Of a DNA stretch of 34,363 bases, positions 33,618 to 34,363 are shown one piece after another (positions within the stretch are counted from its first letter, which is position 1; every line of letters starts with the position of its first letter). The notes under the pieces were generated by a model. That model was not told where the DNA came from. It was given only the letters and a program-made list of their open reading frames with translations, and did no database searches. This DNA is from Chloroflexota bacterium (lineage in GTDB: Bacteria; Chloroflexota; Anaerolineae; Aggregatilineales; Phototrophicaceae): contig JAPOVL010000028.1 of the NCBI GenBank assembly GCA_026708115.1, positions 1-34,363 of the forward strand, given 5' to 3'. The position numbers and the translations under genes are program-made.

Positions 33618-33705
33618 TAAAGAATAAGGCGGATCATGTACCAAAGTGCCGTCGGCATGGTCCGCACCAGTACCAAATCCTTGACTTGATTTATAGGATT
33701 TCAAC

Positions 33706-34299
33706 TTGCCCTCGGAGTTGGGGCAGACACCGGAGGGGTGGGAGGTGAAGGAGTTGGGGGAGGTAGCATGGCAACACCGGTCAGTTGTAAAGCCGGAGGA
33801 GATTGACGCAGAGTTACCTTACATTGCGCTTGAACACATGCCCAAGCGTTGCATCGCGCTTACGCAATGGAGCAACGCAGATGGATTAGCCAGCAACAAG
33901 TTCAAGTTCGAGCAGGGAGACATATTGTTCGGCAAACTACAACCGTACTTCCACAAGGTTGGCGTTGCTCCATTGAGTGGGGTGTGCTCAACAGACATCG
34001 TTGTTGTGCGGCCCAATTCCAATCTGTGGTTTGGATTTGTCCTTGGTCATACATCTAGCCCAGAGTTTGTGGACTATACGGATGCTACGTCTACTGGTAC
34101 AAGGATGCCGCGCACCAATTGGCGAGACATGTCTCGTTACACAATCGCGCTTCCAAGCATGGAGGTGTCCAGAGCCTTCAACGGACTGGTCGAGCCATGC
34201 GTTAATCGAATCGTATCGGCAACCCACGAGTCCCACTCCCTTGCCGCTCAGCGGGATGCCCTGCTGCCGGGGCTGGTGTCGGGAGAGGTTAAAGTCTAA
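33706..34299 (+). CDS. hsdS: Half-length type I restriction specificity subunit (HsdS)
   Basis: This 197-residue protein matches one target-recognition half of HsdS. It opens with LGQTPEGWEVKELGEVA, the usual entry to a recognition domain. FEQGDILFGKLQPYFHKVG and GTRMPRTNWRDMSRYTIALPS follow. It ends with an alpha-helical spacer and the common C-terminus AQRDALLPGLVSGEVKV. Full subunits have two such halves (about 400 residues), so half is missing. The only start is TTG at 33706, with AGGA at fair spacing, and a stop lies just upstream. It could be a functional half-subunit acting as a dimer or a 5'-truncated relic. No hsdM or hsdR is in the window. Confidence 0.8.
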   Translation: MPSELGQTPEGWEVKELGEVAWQHRSVVKPEEIDAELPYIALEHMPKRCIALTQWSNADGLASNKFKFEQGDILFGKLQPYFHKVGVAPLSGVCSTDIVVVRPNSNLWFGFVLGHTSSPEFVDYTDATSTGTRMPRTNWRDMSRYTIALPSMEVSRAFNGLVEPCVNRIVSATHESHSLAAQRDALLPGLVSGEVKV

Positions 34300-34317
34300 T
34301 CAGACGCGGAGCGTTCC

Positions 34318-34363
34318 ATGTATACAAAGCGAATCCAGCTAGTCAACTACGGACCTCTCGAGA
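34318..34363 (+). CDS. Start of a probable AAA-family ATPase gene (partial)
   Basis: An ATG at 34318 with GGAG seven bases upstream opens a frame to the window end: MYTKRIQLVNYGPLE. Such an 'IxLxNYGPL' beginning is the usual first strand of SMC/RecF-like AAA ATPases, which often sit between hsdS and hsdR or in defence operons. Only 15 codons are visible, so the assignment is weak. It is 18 bp beyond the hsdS stop and probably co-transcribed with it. Confidence 0.5.
   Translation, partial: MYTKRIQLVNYGPLE

Overview
The window looks like a bacterial chromosome segment of moderately high G+C. The probable source is a Chloroflexota (Anaerolineae-type) bacterium. This rests on overall protein style: a Tat-type peptide-binding protein, several Gfo/Idh and enolase-superfamily sugar/cyclitol enzymes, and many GC-rich intergenic hairpin repeats. 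No rRNA or protein phylogenetic marker is present, so the taxonomy is a guess. No tRNA, rRNA or CRISPR array was seen.

Layout. 1-459 is a patchwork of short dispersed repeats, possibly with the 5' tip of a leftward gene at its edge. 460-3136 (minus strand) holds a cytochrome P450, a VanZ-like membrane protein and a RelE/HigB-type toxin with its overlapping antitoxin. 3272-15427 (plus strand) is a catabolic cluster built on myo-inositol degradation: iolG, iolC, a DinB-like protein, iolB and iolD, followed by a PhyH-family dioxygenase, a second Gfo/Idh dehydrogenase, a PuuA-like glutamine-synthetase homologue and an SDR dehydrogenase. Between iolB and iolD sits a two-gene insert (7158-9256) that does not belong to the pathway. 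It encodes an ABC/AAA-type ATPase and a DUF4435/TOPRIM-like protein joined by a 1-nt overlap, which is the architecture of the PARIS (AriA-AriB) anti-phage system. 15572-18563 carries an acyl-CoA synthetase and an enolase-superfamily enzyme, both ending in tails that look derived from GC-rich repeat DNA.

18996-26562 (minus strand) encodes an amidase with a small GatC/AtzG-like partner, a small membrane coiled-coil protein, and a complete Dpp/Opp-type peptide transporter (binding protein, two permeases, two ATPases). The binding-protein gene is separated from the permeases by a perfect 11-bp stem-loop. From 26740 the plus strand holds a DeoR-type repressor, a BtpA/SgcQ-family protein, a creatinase-like M24 protein lacking the usual metal-binding aspartates, a NitT/TauT/Ssu-type ABC transporter (ATPase, permease, binding protein) and an MBL-fold hydrolase of the AHL-lactonase family. 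Inverted repeats of ATGTAT/ATACAT occur before the repressor and before btpA and are candidate operators.

The right edge (33706-34363) enters another mobile/defence-like region: a half-length type I restriction specificity subunit (HsdS) with a TTG start, followed by the first codons of a probable ATPase. The most interesting items are the PARIS-like pair inside the inositol operon, the glutamylation/oxidation genes appended to that operon, and the repeat-derived C-terminal tails.
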